DNA of 5,023 nucleotides. Origin: Planctomycetota bacterium (GTDB lineage: Bacteria > Planctomycetota > Planctomycetia > Pirellulales > Pirellulaceae). The stretch spans positions 1 through 5,023 of the forward strand of contig JAEZAS010000303.1 in assembly GCA_023430365.1 (NCBI GenBank). The letters are read 5' to 3'. Position numbers and translations under genes: made by a program. Below, one piece after another: positions 1 to 5,023 of the stretch. Under the pieces are notes generated by a model. The model searched no databases. It had not been told where the DNA came from and worked only from the letters and a program-made list of their open reading frames with translations. Positions within the stretch are counted from its first letter, which is position 1. Every line of letters begins with the position of its first letter.

Positions 1-1326
1 GCGTCGCAGCCGCAGCGCTTGCAACAGCTCGCCGGCTTGATGACCCACCCGGAGAACGGCCGGTTCACGCGGACGATTGTTAACCGTCTCTGGCATCGGC
101 TGATGGGGCGGGGCATCGTGCATCCGCTCGACTCGATGCAGAACGAGCCGTGGAACGCGGATCTGCTCGATTTCCTGGCCGTTGACCTGGCTGAGCATGG
201 CTACGACCTCAAGCACACGATCGAGCTGATCGCCACGTCTGAGGCTTATCAGAGCCAGCCGCAAATCGTCGAATCGCTGGCGGCCGATTCGCAGGCGTAT
301 GAGTATCGCGGGCCAATTTCCAAACGACTGACGGCCGAGCAGTTCGTCGACGCTATCTGGCAAATCACGGGCGCCGCTCCGACACGCTACGACGCTCCGC
401 TCGTCCGCGGCGAACCGAGCGACGCAGCCAAGGCGGGCGAGTTGACCGGCCAGTGGATCTGGTCGTCGGCCGACCCCTCGCGCTCGCCTGCGGGGGAAAC
501 GGTCGTCTTTCGCAGACGGTTCGATCTGCCCGCCGCTCCGCAGCAGGCCGTCGCTGTGATCACGTGCGACAACAGCTACACGCTGTACGTCAACGGTCAG
601 CAAGTCTCGGCTGGCGAAAATTGGGAACGGCCCGATAGCGTCTCGCTGACCGGCCGATTGAAAAAGGGACAGAACGAGATCCTGGTCGTCGCCAAGAATG
701 GCGGCAACGGTCCCAACCCGGCTGGGCTGTTCTTCGAAGCGCAATTGCAGACCGGCGCTGATGACGACGAGCGGAGCAGCGCATCGCTGGCCACCGACGC
801 CTCGTGGCAGTGGACGTCGCAGCAGCCAGCCGCCAACGGCCGATTCAAGCAGGAGCCAGGCGACTGGCAGGCCGCCGCAGTGGTCCAGGCCTCGCAGGTC
901 TGGTCGTCGCGCATCGGCAAAGACCTCGCCGCGAAACTGGCGGGCGCCTCGGAGGCGAGTGAACGGATGGTGCGGGCATCGCTGCTAAAGAGCGATTTCC
1001 TGATGCGTTCGCTCGGCCGGCCCAACCGCGACCAGATCGTGAGCGTTCGTCCGGAAACGCTCACCACGTTGGAAGCGATCGACCTGAGCAATGGCGAAAT
1101 CCTGGCGACGACGCTCGCCCAAGGCTCACAAAAGCTGCTGGCCAGAAAATGGGAAACGCCCGAGGCATTTGGCGATTGGCTATTTCGCTTCGCCCTCAGC
1201 CGACCGCCGACCGAAGCGGAGCAAGCGGTCCTCGCCGAACTGCTGGGTGAAAAACTGACTCAGCAGGGAATCGAAGACGCCCTGTGGGCCGTCACGATGT
1301 TGCCGGAGTTTCAGTTTGTGCGCTAG
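1..1326 (+). CDS. PSD1 (DUF1553) domain protein, 3' part, with embedded beta-sandwich module
   Basis: The reading frame is open from the first base, so the true start lies outside the window; the TTG at 19 is internal. The 441 visible residues begin inside the PSD1 (DUF1553) domain. Residues 27-40 read VNRLWHRLMGRGIV and are followed by the typical helical stretch LLDFLAVDLAEHGYDLKHTI. The C-terminus carries the family ending, with FALSRPPTEAEQ and then ALWAVTMLPEFQFVR. In this family the missing N-terminal part usually has a signal peptide, a cytochrome-c-like PSCyt1 domain and DUF1549; none of it can be seen here. Between about residues 148 and 252 lies a segment unlike PSD1. It has WIWSS, FRRRFDLP, YTLYVNGQQV and NEILVVAKNGG, which resemble a galactose-binding-like jelly roll as found in glycoside hydrolases. 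The DUF1501 gene follows after 93 bases, the usual partner order. Biochemical function is unknown; export to the periplasm is inferred from the family. Confidence 0.9.
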   Translation, partial: ASQPQRLQQLAGLMTHPENGRFTRTIVNRLWHRLMGRGIVHPLDSMQNEPWNADLLDFLAVDLAEHGYDLKHTIELIATSEAYQSQPQIVESLAADSQAYEYRGPISKRLTAEQFVDAIWQITGAAPTRYDAPLVRGEPSDAAKAGELTGQWIWSSADPSRSPAGETVVFRRRFDLPAAPQQAVAVITCDNSYTLYVNGQQVSAGENWERPDSVSLTGRLKKGQNEILVVAKNGGNGPNPAGLFFEAQLQTGADDDERSSASLATDASWQWTSQQPAANGRFKQEPGDWQAAAVVQASQVWSSRIGKDLAAKLAGASEASERMVRASLLKSDFLMRSLGRPNRDQIVSVRPETLTTLEAIDLSNGEILATTLAQGSQKLLARKWETPEAFGDWLFRFALSRPPTEAEQAVLAELLGEKLTQQGIEDALWAVTMLPEFQFVR

Positions 1327-1366
1327 GCAGCCCGCGAACTGCATAGAATAGAAGAATGAAGGTCGC

Positions 1367-1383
1367 CGGGATTCTCGGGATTC
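1367..1383. repeat. Tandem 8-base direct repeat between the PSD1 and DUF1501 genes
   Basis: CGGGATTC occurs at 1367-1374 and again at 1376-1383, separated by one T. It lies in the 93-base gap 1327-1419, about 40 bases before the DUF1501 start. A nine-base period on one helix face could be a protein site or a chance duplication. No convincing promoter or terminator was found in this gap, which fits co-transcription of the flanking genes. Confidence 0.4.
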
Positions 1384-1410
1384 CGTTTCCGTGCATAGGC
1401 GGCAAGGGCA

Positions 1411-1417
1411 GGGGGAG
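1411..1417 (+). promoter_or_regulatory. Shine-Dalgarno sequence of the DUF1501 gene
   Basis: GGGGGAG lies just before two adjacent ATG codons at 1420 and 1423. The spacing is only 2 bases to the first ATG and 5 bases to the second, so the second may be the one mainly used. An in-frame TAG at 1396-1398 excludes a longer protein, and there is no other in-frame start codon between it and 1420. Confidence 0.6.
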
Positions 1418-1419
1418 TC

Positions 1420-2877
1420 ATGATGCGTCGCTATTCACCGCTCGAAGTCGAGGCCCGCCGGACATTTCTCCGCCAGCTCGCGGCAGGATCGGCCGCCGCG
1501 CTCATGGCGAGCCAGCCGCGACTGCTCCGCGCCGACGCTCAGGGGCAAACCGTCATCCACCCGCCCGCGAAGGCCGACGCCTGCATCCTGCTCTGGATGG
1601 CGGGGGGCATGGCGGCGCCCGATACGTTTGATCCCAAGAAATACGTTCCGTTCGCCCCCGGCGTTCCGGTCGCTGAGATCGAAAGCACGTTTCCCGCGAT
1701 CGACACGGTCGTCGACGACATCAAGATCACCGAAGGGCTCGAAAGCATCGCCCAGGTCATGGACCGGGCGACGCTGATTCGCTCGCACGTGCTTCCCGAC
1801 CTCGGCAGCATCTTGCACTCGCGCCACCAGTATCATTGGCACACCGGCTACGTGCCGCCGCAGACCGTGGCGTGCCCGCACATCGGTTCGTGGATGGCCA
1901 AGGTGCTCGGTCCGAACAACCCGGTGATTCCGCCGTTCATCAACATCGGCCAGCGGCTCGAAGGTGTCGGCGAGCAGGAGGAACTGAAGGCGTTCACCAC
2001 GGCGGGCTTTTTTGGCAGCGAGTTCGGTCCGATGAACTTGCCCTATCCCGAAGAGGCCGCCCAGTCAGTGCGTCCGCCCAAGGGGATGAACGGCGATCGC
2101 TTCCGCAACCGCGACAAGCTCTTTCGCCAGCTCGTCGACCAGTCGCCGCAGCGCGAGTTCATGAGCGACTATCAGCAGCAGTCGATGCTCCGCTCGTTCG
2201 ACAATGCCCACCGGTTGCTCAGCTCGAAGGAGCGGACGGCGTTCGACCTGTCGCTCGAGCCCAAGGAGGTCCAGGAAAAGTACGATACGGGCCGTTTTGG
2301 CCGCGGCTGCCTGCTCGCCCGCCGGCTGGTCGAAGCGGGAGCGCGGTTCATCGAAGTCACCACCGAGTACGTGCCGTTCCTCAATTGGGACACCCACGCC
2401 AACGGCCACACCACGCTGAAGCGGATGAAGCAGGAAATTGACCGGCCGGTCGCCCAACTGATCCTCGATCTCGAGGAACGCGGCTTGCTCGACCGGACGC
2501 TCGTCATCCTGGCGAGCGAATTCAGCCGCGACATGATCATGGAAGGCAAGCCGGGATCCAACGCCAACGATCAAACCATCGAGCCGGTCGACAAGCTCAA
2601 GGAACTGAAGCACTACGGCCAGCATCGGCACTTCACCGGCGCTTCATGCGTCGTGATGTGGGGCGGCGGCGTGAAGAAGGGGGTGATCCACGGCGCCAGC
2701 GCCGTCGAGCGTCCCTTTGTAGCGGTGAAAGACCCGATCAGCGTCACCGACCTGCACGCCACGATCTTTACCGCGATGGGCATCAGCCCGAAGACCGCTT
2801 TCGACGTCGAACAACGGCCGTTCTACGCCACTCCCGATGGCCTCGGCCAACCGGTGATGGAATTGTTCGCCGGTTGA
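1420..2877 (+). CDS. DUF1501 domain protein, Tat-exported
   Basis: This 485-residue protein belongs to DUF1501, a family of unknown reaction placed in the alkaline phosphatase/sulfatase-like superfamily. A Tat signal is visible: ARRTFLRQL with the twin arginines at residues 13-14, then a hydrophobic alanine-rich stretch, then ADA at 38-40 as a likely signal peptidase site. The mature part opens with the family hallmark: hydrophobic strand ILLWMAGG (56-63), then DTFDPK (68-73). Later hallmarks are NWDTH (322-326), a long helix ending in LEERGLLDRTLVILASEFSRD (E367), QHRH (401-404) and WGGGVKKGVIHGAS (414-427). Acidic and histidine residues in these blocks are candidate metal ligands, by analogy with the superfamily. 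The length is ordinary for the family. It pairs with the upstream PSD1 gene, the standard planctomycete arrangement, and its end faces a convergent lipoprotein gene across a 32-base gap. If the second ATG is used the protein is 484 residues. Confidence 0.93.
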   Translation: MMRRYSPLEVEARRTFLRQLAAGSAAALMASQPRLLRADAQGQTVIHPPAKADACILLWMAGGMAAPDTFDPKKYVPFAPGVPVAEIESTFPAIDTVVDDIKITEGLESIAQVMDRATLIRSHVLPDLGSILHSRHQYHWHTGYVPPQTVACPHIGSWMAKVLGPNNPVIPPFINIGQRLEGVGEQEELKAFTTAGFFGSEFGPMNLPYPEEAAQSVRPPKGMNGDRFRNRDKLFRQLVDQSPQREFMSDYQQQSMLRSFDNAHRLLSSKERTAFDLSLEPKEVQEKYDTGRFGRGCLLARRLVEAGARFIEVTTEYVPFLNWDTHANGHTTLKRMKQEIDRPVAQLILDLEERGLLDRTLVILASEFSRDMIMEGKPGSNANDQTIEPVDKLKELKHYGQHRHFTGASCVVMWGGGVKKGVIHGASAVERPFVAVKDPISVTDLHATIFTAMGISPKTAFDVEQRPFYATPDGLGQPVMELFAG

Positions 2878-2881
2878 TCTG

Positions 2882-2917
2882 GCCAGAGGACGATCGCGGC
2901 TTTCGTCCTCTACTGGC
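2882..2917. terminator. Hairpin at the convergent gene ends, probable bidirectional terminator
   Basis: AGAGGACGA at 2885-2893 and TCGTCCTCT at 2903-2911 are perfect 9-base inverted arms around a 9-base loop. GCC (2882-2884) and GGC (2915-2917) can extend the stem past a 3-base bulge. The hairpin starts 5 bases after the DUF1501 stop and its right arm covers part of the lipoprotein stop codon (2910-2912). Its position between converging genes fits a shared terminator. Neither strand has a T-run after the stem, so it is not a classical rho-independent terminator; it could instead protect the mRNA 3' ends. Confidence 0.6.
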
Positions 2918-3383
2918 TTGCCTGCTCGGCTCCGACCGGCGCCACGTCGCCCCCCGTGTGGATTTCCTCCACGTAGGGCCGGCCGCCCTTCCAGCTCAGC
3001 TCGATCTTCAGCGCATCCGTCGGCCCATCGATCGTAGCCGTCAGCCCCGAAGCGGCTGGGTCGGCGTAGGTCGGCGGAATGAGGTGCTGCGTTCGCGTGG
3101 GGCTGAGTTGCTTGCTCCCCATGACGACGACCTGGTGCGTCCCCGGCGCGACGCCGTCTCCCTCCTCGTAGGTCGACAGGCGAAATTTTCCGTCGCTGCC
3201 GATGGTCCCGGTCGCGGGGCGCTCGTCGGTGGGAATCACCTGGATGTGCCCCGTGGTAAGAGGCTTGCCGTCGATCAGCACCTGTCCCGAAACCGGCACC
3301 ACATTGGGCCCCTTCGTGCAACCCGCGAGCGCAATCACCAGCGCCAACAGGCCGGGCGCCGTCACTCGAACACCGTTCAGCAT
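2910..3383 (-). CDS. Small beta-sandwich lipoprotein (carboxypeptidase regulatory-like type)
   Basis: This is a 157-residue predicted lipoprotein. A short N-terminus with one arginine is followed by the hydrophobic segment APGLLALVIALAGC. The lipobox is LAGC with the lipidated cysteine at residue 22. The mature part begins VVPVSGQVLIDGKPL, then has GTIGSDGKFRLSTYEEGDGV and PGTHQVVVMG. This pattern of a short strand, an added-value turn, DGKFRL and then GTHQVVV is that of the small transthyretin/carboxypeptidase-regulatory-like lipoproteins common in planctomycetes. No catalytic motif is visible. The protein is expected to sit in a membrane facing the periplasm. The ATG at 3383 is supported by AGGA eight bases upstream. 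It lies 126 bases downstream of the DUF1559 pseudopilin gene on the same strand, a frequent planctomycete pairing, so co-expression is likely. Its role is unknown. Confidence 0.85.
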   Translation of the reverse strand: MLNGVRVTAPGLLALVIALAGCTKGPNVVPVSGQVLIDGKPLTTGHIQVIPTDERPATGTIGSDGKFRLSTYEEGDGVAPGTHQVVVMGSKQLSPTRTQHLIPPTYADPAASGLTATIDGPTDALKIELSWKGGRPYVEEIHTGGDVAPVGAEQASQ

Positions 3384-3391
3384 GAAAGCAG

Positions 3392-3395
3392 TCCT
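3392..3395 (-). promoter_or_regulatory. Shine-Dalgarno sequence of the lipoprotein gene
   Basis: AGGA on the minus strand is followed by eight bases and then the ATG at 3383. It supports that start, which also gives a properly sized lipoprotein signal peptide. Confidence 0.5.
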
Positions 3396-3443
3396 GTATT
3401 CGAAAACCCAAAAGCCACGGAGTGCGGACCACCATGGACCGGC

Positions 3444-3469
3444 GGCGCCCGGCGAGATTCGCAGGCGCC
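3444..3469. repeat. Compound inverted repeat between the pseudopilin and lipoprotein genes
   Basis: GGCGCC at 3444-3449 and 3464-3469 can pair. Inside them GCGA (3452-3455) pairs with TCGC (3459-3462) around a 3-base loop. The result is a stem of ten pairs with a small internal loop. It lies 40 bases after the pseudopilin stop and 60 bases before the lipoprotein start in transcript direction. No T-run follows directly, but TTTTGGGTTTT occurs about 35 bases later. It may be a partial terminator or an mRNA-stabilising element that sets the ratio of the two products. Nothing else clear was seen in the gap 3384-3509. Confidence 0.45.
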
Positions 3470-3509
3470 ATGCCGTTCGTCTCTCAGGTCAGGTCGGGAA
3501 GTTTCTGGC

Positions 3510-4445
3510 CTACGGCGTTTCGACCGTCTCCATGCCTGCTCGCGTCGAGAGAGCGCGATAGACCGTCAGGTTGATGCTGTTCGGCACGAACGTGACGTGG
3601 CCGTCGCAGAAGGCGAACAGCGCTCCCGCCGGATGCCGGCTGCCGAAGGCGCCGTTGTTGTTGTTGAAGTGAATGCCCGTGCCCGGCTTGGTGTTCACCG
3701 CGTTTTCGGTGGTGCGCAGGCTGTGCGCGTGCCGGCTGGCAATCGTCCAGTAGTTGCCGTTGTTCGACGCGTGGCCGTCATAGACTTCGCCCACGGCAAA
3801 GGTGTTGGACATGCCGTCGAGGATGTCGGAAAACGTCATCTTGGTGACATACATGAACACACCCGTGTTGAAGTGTTTCATGTTCTGGTCCGAGGTCTTG
3901 CTGGGACCGATGGTGCCGTGATTGAGAGCGTAGCTGCCGACGCCATAGTTGCCGGCCGTGGCCTGGGCCGTATCGCTCGGGCAAGTTACCCACTTCGGCC
4001 GCTGCAGGGTCAGAGCTTTGACGGCTGCCGTATCCCATCCGCTTGTGTCGGCCGTGCCACCGCAACCGGTTGCGGGAGAAATGGCTCCCTTTTGCCAACC
4101 GATCTGGTCGTACCAGTTCTGCATTTCCATCTGCGGCGTGATCAGGGCAAAGGCGCTCGTTCCAGGACGAGTGGAATCGGGCCGGCTGCCACAGCCAAAC
4201 GCTCCCGTCGCAGTGTTGCAATCGCAGCCGACGCGCCCCGGCGGCAACACACCGAGCGTGTCGTTGTAGTTGTGGAATGCCAGCGCTATCTGTTTGAGAT
4301 TGTTCGTGCACTGCGACCGTCGGGCCGCCTCGCGCGCCGCTTGCACCGCTGGCAACAACAGGGCCACCAGCACTCCGATGATGGCGATGACGACAAGCAG
4401 TTCGACCAGTGTGAACCCCCGGTCACCAAGAGAATGCTTGCGCAT
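3510..4445 (-). CDS. DUF1559 type II pseudopilin-like protein with H-X9-DG C-terminus
   Basis: This 311-residue protein is of the large planctomycete DUF1559 family. The short basic leader MRKHSLGDRG ends at residue 10. It is followed by FTLVELLVVIAIIG, the type IV prepilin-type cleavage/methylation motif with cleavage expected between G10 and F11 and glutamate at mature position +5 (E15). The hydrophobic helix runs to about residue 33, then comes AVQAAREAARRSQCTNNLKQ, the usual DUF1559 block. Further hallmarks are LPPG (67-70), CPSD (155-158), SDILDGMSNTFAVGE (206-220) and SRHPAGALFAFCDGHV with H271 and D281-G282 spaced exactly as H-X9-DG. It should be an inner-membrane anchored protein processed by a prepilin peptidase. 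A longer start at 4532 exists, but it would bury the leader under 29 unrelated residues. The ATG at 4445 has a good Shine-Dalgarno sequence. The lipoprotein gene lies downstream. The specific role is unknown. Confidence 0.95.
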   Translation of the reverse strand: MRKHSLGDRGFTLVELLVVIAIIGVLVALLLPAVQAAREAARRSQCTNNLKQIALAFHNYNDTLGVLPPGRVGCDCNTATGAFGCGSRPDSTRPGTSAFALITPQMEMQNWYDQIGWQKGAISPATGCGGTADTSGWDTAAVKALTLQRPKWVTCPSDTAQATAGNYGVGSYALNHGTIGPSKTSDQNMKHFNTGVFMYVTKMTFSDILDGMSNTFAVGEVYDGHASNNGNYWTIASRHAHSLRTTENAVNTKPGTGIHFNNNNGAFGSRHPAGALFAFCDGHVTFVPNSINLTVYRALSTRAGMETVETP

Positions 4446-4452
4446 TTCACGT

Positions 4453-4458
4453 CTCCCC
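4453..4458 (-). promoter_or_regulatory. Shine-Dalgarno sequence of the pseudopilin gene
   Basis: GGGGAG on the minus strand is seven bases before the ATG at 4445. It decides the start in favour of the short prepilin leader over the upstream in-frame start at 4532. Confidence 0.7.
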
Positions 4459-4485
4459 GAGAAAGGTATGGATGAGTCGCTTTCA

Positions 4486-4510
4486 TTGCCGCGAGAGAAT
4501 CGCGCGGCAA
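4486..4510. repeat. Inverted repeat upstream of the pseudopilin gene
   Basis: TTGCCGCG (4486-4493) and CGCGGCAA (4503-4510) are perfect 8-base inverted arms separated by 9 bases, within which two more pairs can form. The element lies 41-65 bases before the pseudopilin start and downstream of the candidate promoter, so it would be a hairpin in the mRNA leader. It could equally be a two-fold symmetric protein site on the DNA. There is no T-run, so it is not an ordinary terminator. Confidence 0.5.
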
Positions 4511-4530
4511 ACCCTCGAATAGACGAGACC

Positions 4531-4560
4531 ATCCTAATGGGGAGGATTAATCCCTGTCGA
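4531..4560 (-). promoter_or_regulatory. Candidate sigma70-type promoter of the pseudopilin gene with palindrome in its spacer
   Basis: On the minus strand TCGACA (4555-4560, five of six to the -35 consensus) is followed after 18 bases by TAGGAT (4531-4536, four of six to the -10 consensus). The start of transcription would fall near 4524, giving a leader of roughly 80 bases. The spacer holds GGATTAATCC (4544-4553), a perfect 10-base palindrome in a place where repressors often bind. A-tracts just upstream (4565-4592) could act as an UP element. The match is by eye; planctomycete promoter rules are not well known to me, so confidence is limited. Confidence 0.3.
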
Positions 4561-4628
4561 GCTATTTTTTGGCGGTTTTTGCCGAACGTTTTGCGATCGA
4601 TCCTTGGAGACTCAGGGAGGCGCTTCGA

Positions 4629-5023
4629 TCAGGGCAGCTCTTGCACTTCCTCGGTGATCGCGGCTTCGACCGTGTCGTGCCAGGGAGCAGGCAGGCCGTA
4701 ATAGACCATCGCCCCGCCACCTTCGTAGCCACCCTCAGCCAGCACACGGCGCGACGGAATGTAGGCCATCACATCGTTCGAATAGCCCGCGACCCAGGTC
4801 TGTTTGCCCCGCCGCTGCTCCTTGAGTCGCAGGGCATAGTCGACGACCACCTCGCCTCCCAGAAACACCCAGTCGATCTCATCCCCAAGTCGCCAGACCC
4901 CAATGGGATAGGGATAGCTGGACGGCAGGGAGCGTCCGGCGTCGAGTTCCGCCAGGTAATGCTTCGCGCGAGCCGCAACGTAGGGATTGGTGTCGCGGCT
5001 TTGAGCGGTCAGCTCGTCTCGCG
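4629..5023 (-). CDS. Neutral/alkaline ceramidase-like protein, C-terminal part
   Basis: The minus-strand frame is open from the right edge, so the start lies outside; the GTG at 4868 is only internal. The 130 visible residues match the end of the neutral/alkaline non-lysosomal ceramidase N-terminal domain proteins, enzymes of a family that hydrolyses the amide bond of ceramide. The recognised blocks are WVFLGGE (51-57), WVAGYSNDVMAYIPSRRVL (76-94) and GGYEGGGAMVYYGLP (97-111). In characterised neutral ceramidases a glutamate and a later tyrosine bind the active-site zinc together with two histidines. E57 and Y99 are the likely counterparts by context and spacing, while the histidines would be in the missing part. 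The protein ends 20 residues after the last block, with no room for the C-terminal domain of the animal and Pseudomonas enzymes, as is usual for short bacterial members. The true substrate is not known. It lies 183 bases upstream of the pseudopilin gene on the same strand. Confidence 0.85.
   Translation of the reverse strand, partial: RDELTAQSRDTNPYVAARAKHYLAELDAGRSLPSSYPYPIGVWRLGDEIDWVFLGGEVVVDYALRLKEQRRGKQTWVAGYSNDVMAYIPSRRVLAEGGYEGGGAMVYYGLPAPWHDTVEAAITEEVQELP

Noticed and set aside
1327..1419. A possible promoter for the DUF1501 gene, TAGAAT at 1344-1349
   Set aside because: No acceptable -35 element lies 16-19 bases upstream, and the two genes are a standard co-transcribed pair.
1356..1631. 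Small + strand ORF beginning in the gap before the DUF1501 gene
   Set aside because: It runs mostly over the DUF1501 coding sequence in another frame, has no recognisable motif and only a weak purine-rich stretch before its ATG.
2644..3471. A 275-codon minus-strand frame overlapping the lipoprotein gene
   Set aside because: The composition is dominated by R, G, A and H with no motif, and the lipoprotein frame in the same place has a signal peptide, a lipobox and a ribosome binding site.
3654..3666. (GTT)4 trinucleotide repeat as a phase-variable tract
   Set aside because: It encodes an asparagine run in frame, is very short, and changes in whole triplets would not shift the frame.
2646..4475. 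A 609-codon open frame on the + strand across the convergent region
   Set aside because: It is antisense to the well-supported lipoprotein and pseudopilin genes, overlaps the DUF1501 end, is arginine-rich without recognisable domains, and arises from GC-rich codon use on the other strand.
4446..4532. N-terminal extension of the pseudopilin from an upstream ATG at 4532
   Set aside because: Prepilin leaders are short and basic; the extension would read through the inverted repeat, and the ATG at 4445 has a well-spaced GGGGAG.
4571..4584. Possible terminator stem GGC/GCC next to T-runs
   Set aside because: Only three pairs can form, and the T-runs lie on the + strand, where no gene ends; on the minus strand they are A-runs and do not serve the ceramidase-like gene.

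Overview
The window looks like a piece of a GC-rich chromosome of the phylum Planctomycetota, most likely a Pirellulales-type member. The evidence is the gene set. It holds a PSD1 (DUF1553) protein followed by a Tat-exported DUF1501 protein, a DUF1559 type II pseudopilin-like protein ending in an H-X9-DG motif, a small C-terminally neighbouring lipoprotein, and a neutral-ceramidase-like enzyme. These families are greatly expanded in planctomycetes. The assignment rests on recognising the families, not on a database search.

Layout. Positions 1-1326 (+) hold the 3' part of a DUF1549/DUF1553 protein cut by the left edge. A beta-sandwich, sugar-binding-like module appears to interrupt its PSD1 region. 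After a 93-base gap comes a complete DUF1501 gene (1420-2877, +). The two genes form the usual planctomycete pair and are probably co-transcribed. From the other side, three genes lie on the minus strand. They are the C-terminal 130 codons of a ceramidase-like protein (4629-5023, cut by the right edge), a complete DUF1559 pseudopilin gene (3510-4445) and a complete lipoprotein gene (2910-3383). The two gene groups converge on a hairpin at 2882-2917, which overlaps the lipoprotein stop codon and probably serves as a shared terminator.

Non-coding DNA. The 183-base region 4446-4628 upstream of the pseudopilin gene is the most structured. In the direction of transcription it contains roughly helix-phased A-tracts, a candidate sigma70-type promoter whose spacer holds a perfect 10-base palindrome, an 8-base inverted repeat in the expected 5' leader, and a good Shine-Dalgarno sequence. 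The 126-base gap 3384-3509 between pseudopilin and lipoprotein contains a compound hairpin.

Function. The + strand pair probably encodes exported proteins of the planctomycete PSD1/DUF1501 system, whose biochemical role is not established. The minus-strand pair probably encodes two envelope proteins, one membrane-anchored and pilin-like and one lipid-anchored. I see no mobile element, CRISPR array, tRNA or rRNA. I see no clearly new multi-gene system. The points most worth a second look are the embedded beta-sandwich module and the regulatory region of the pseudopilin gene.
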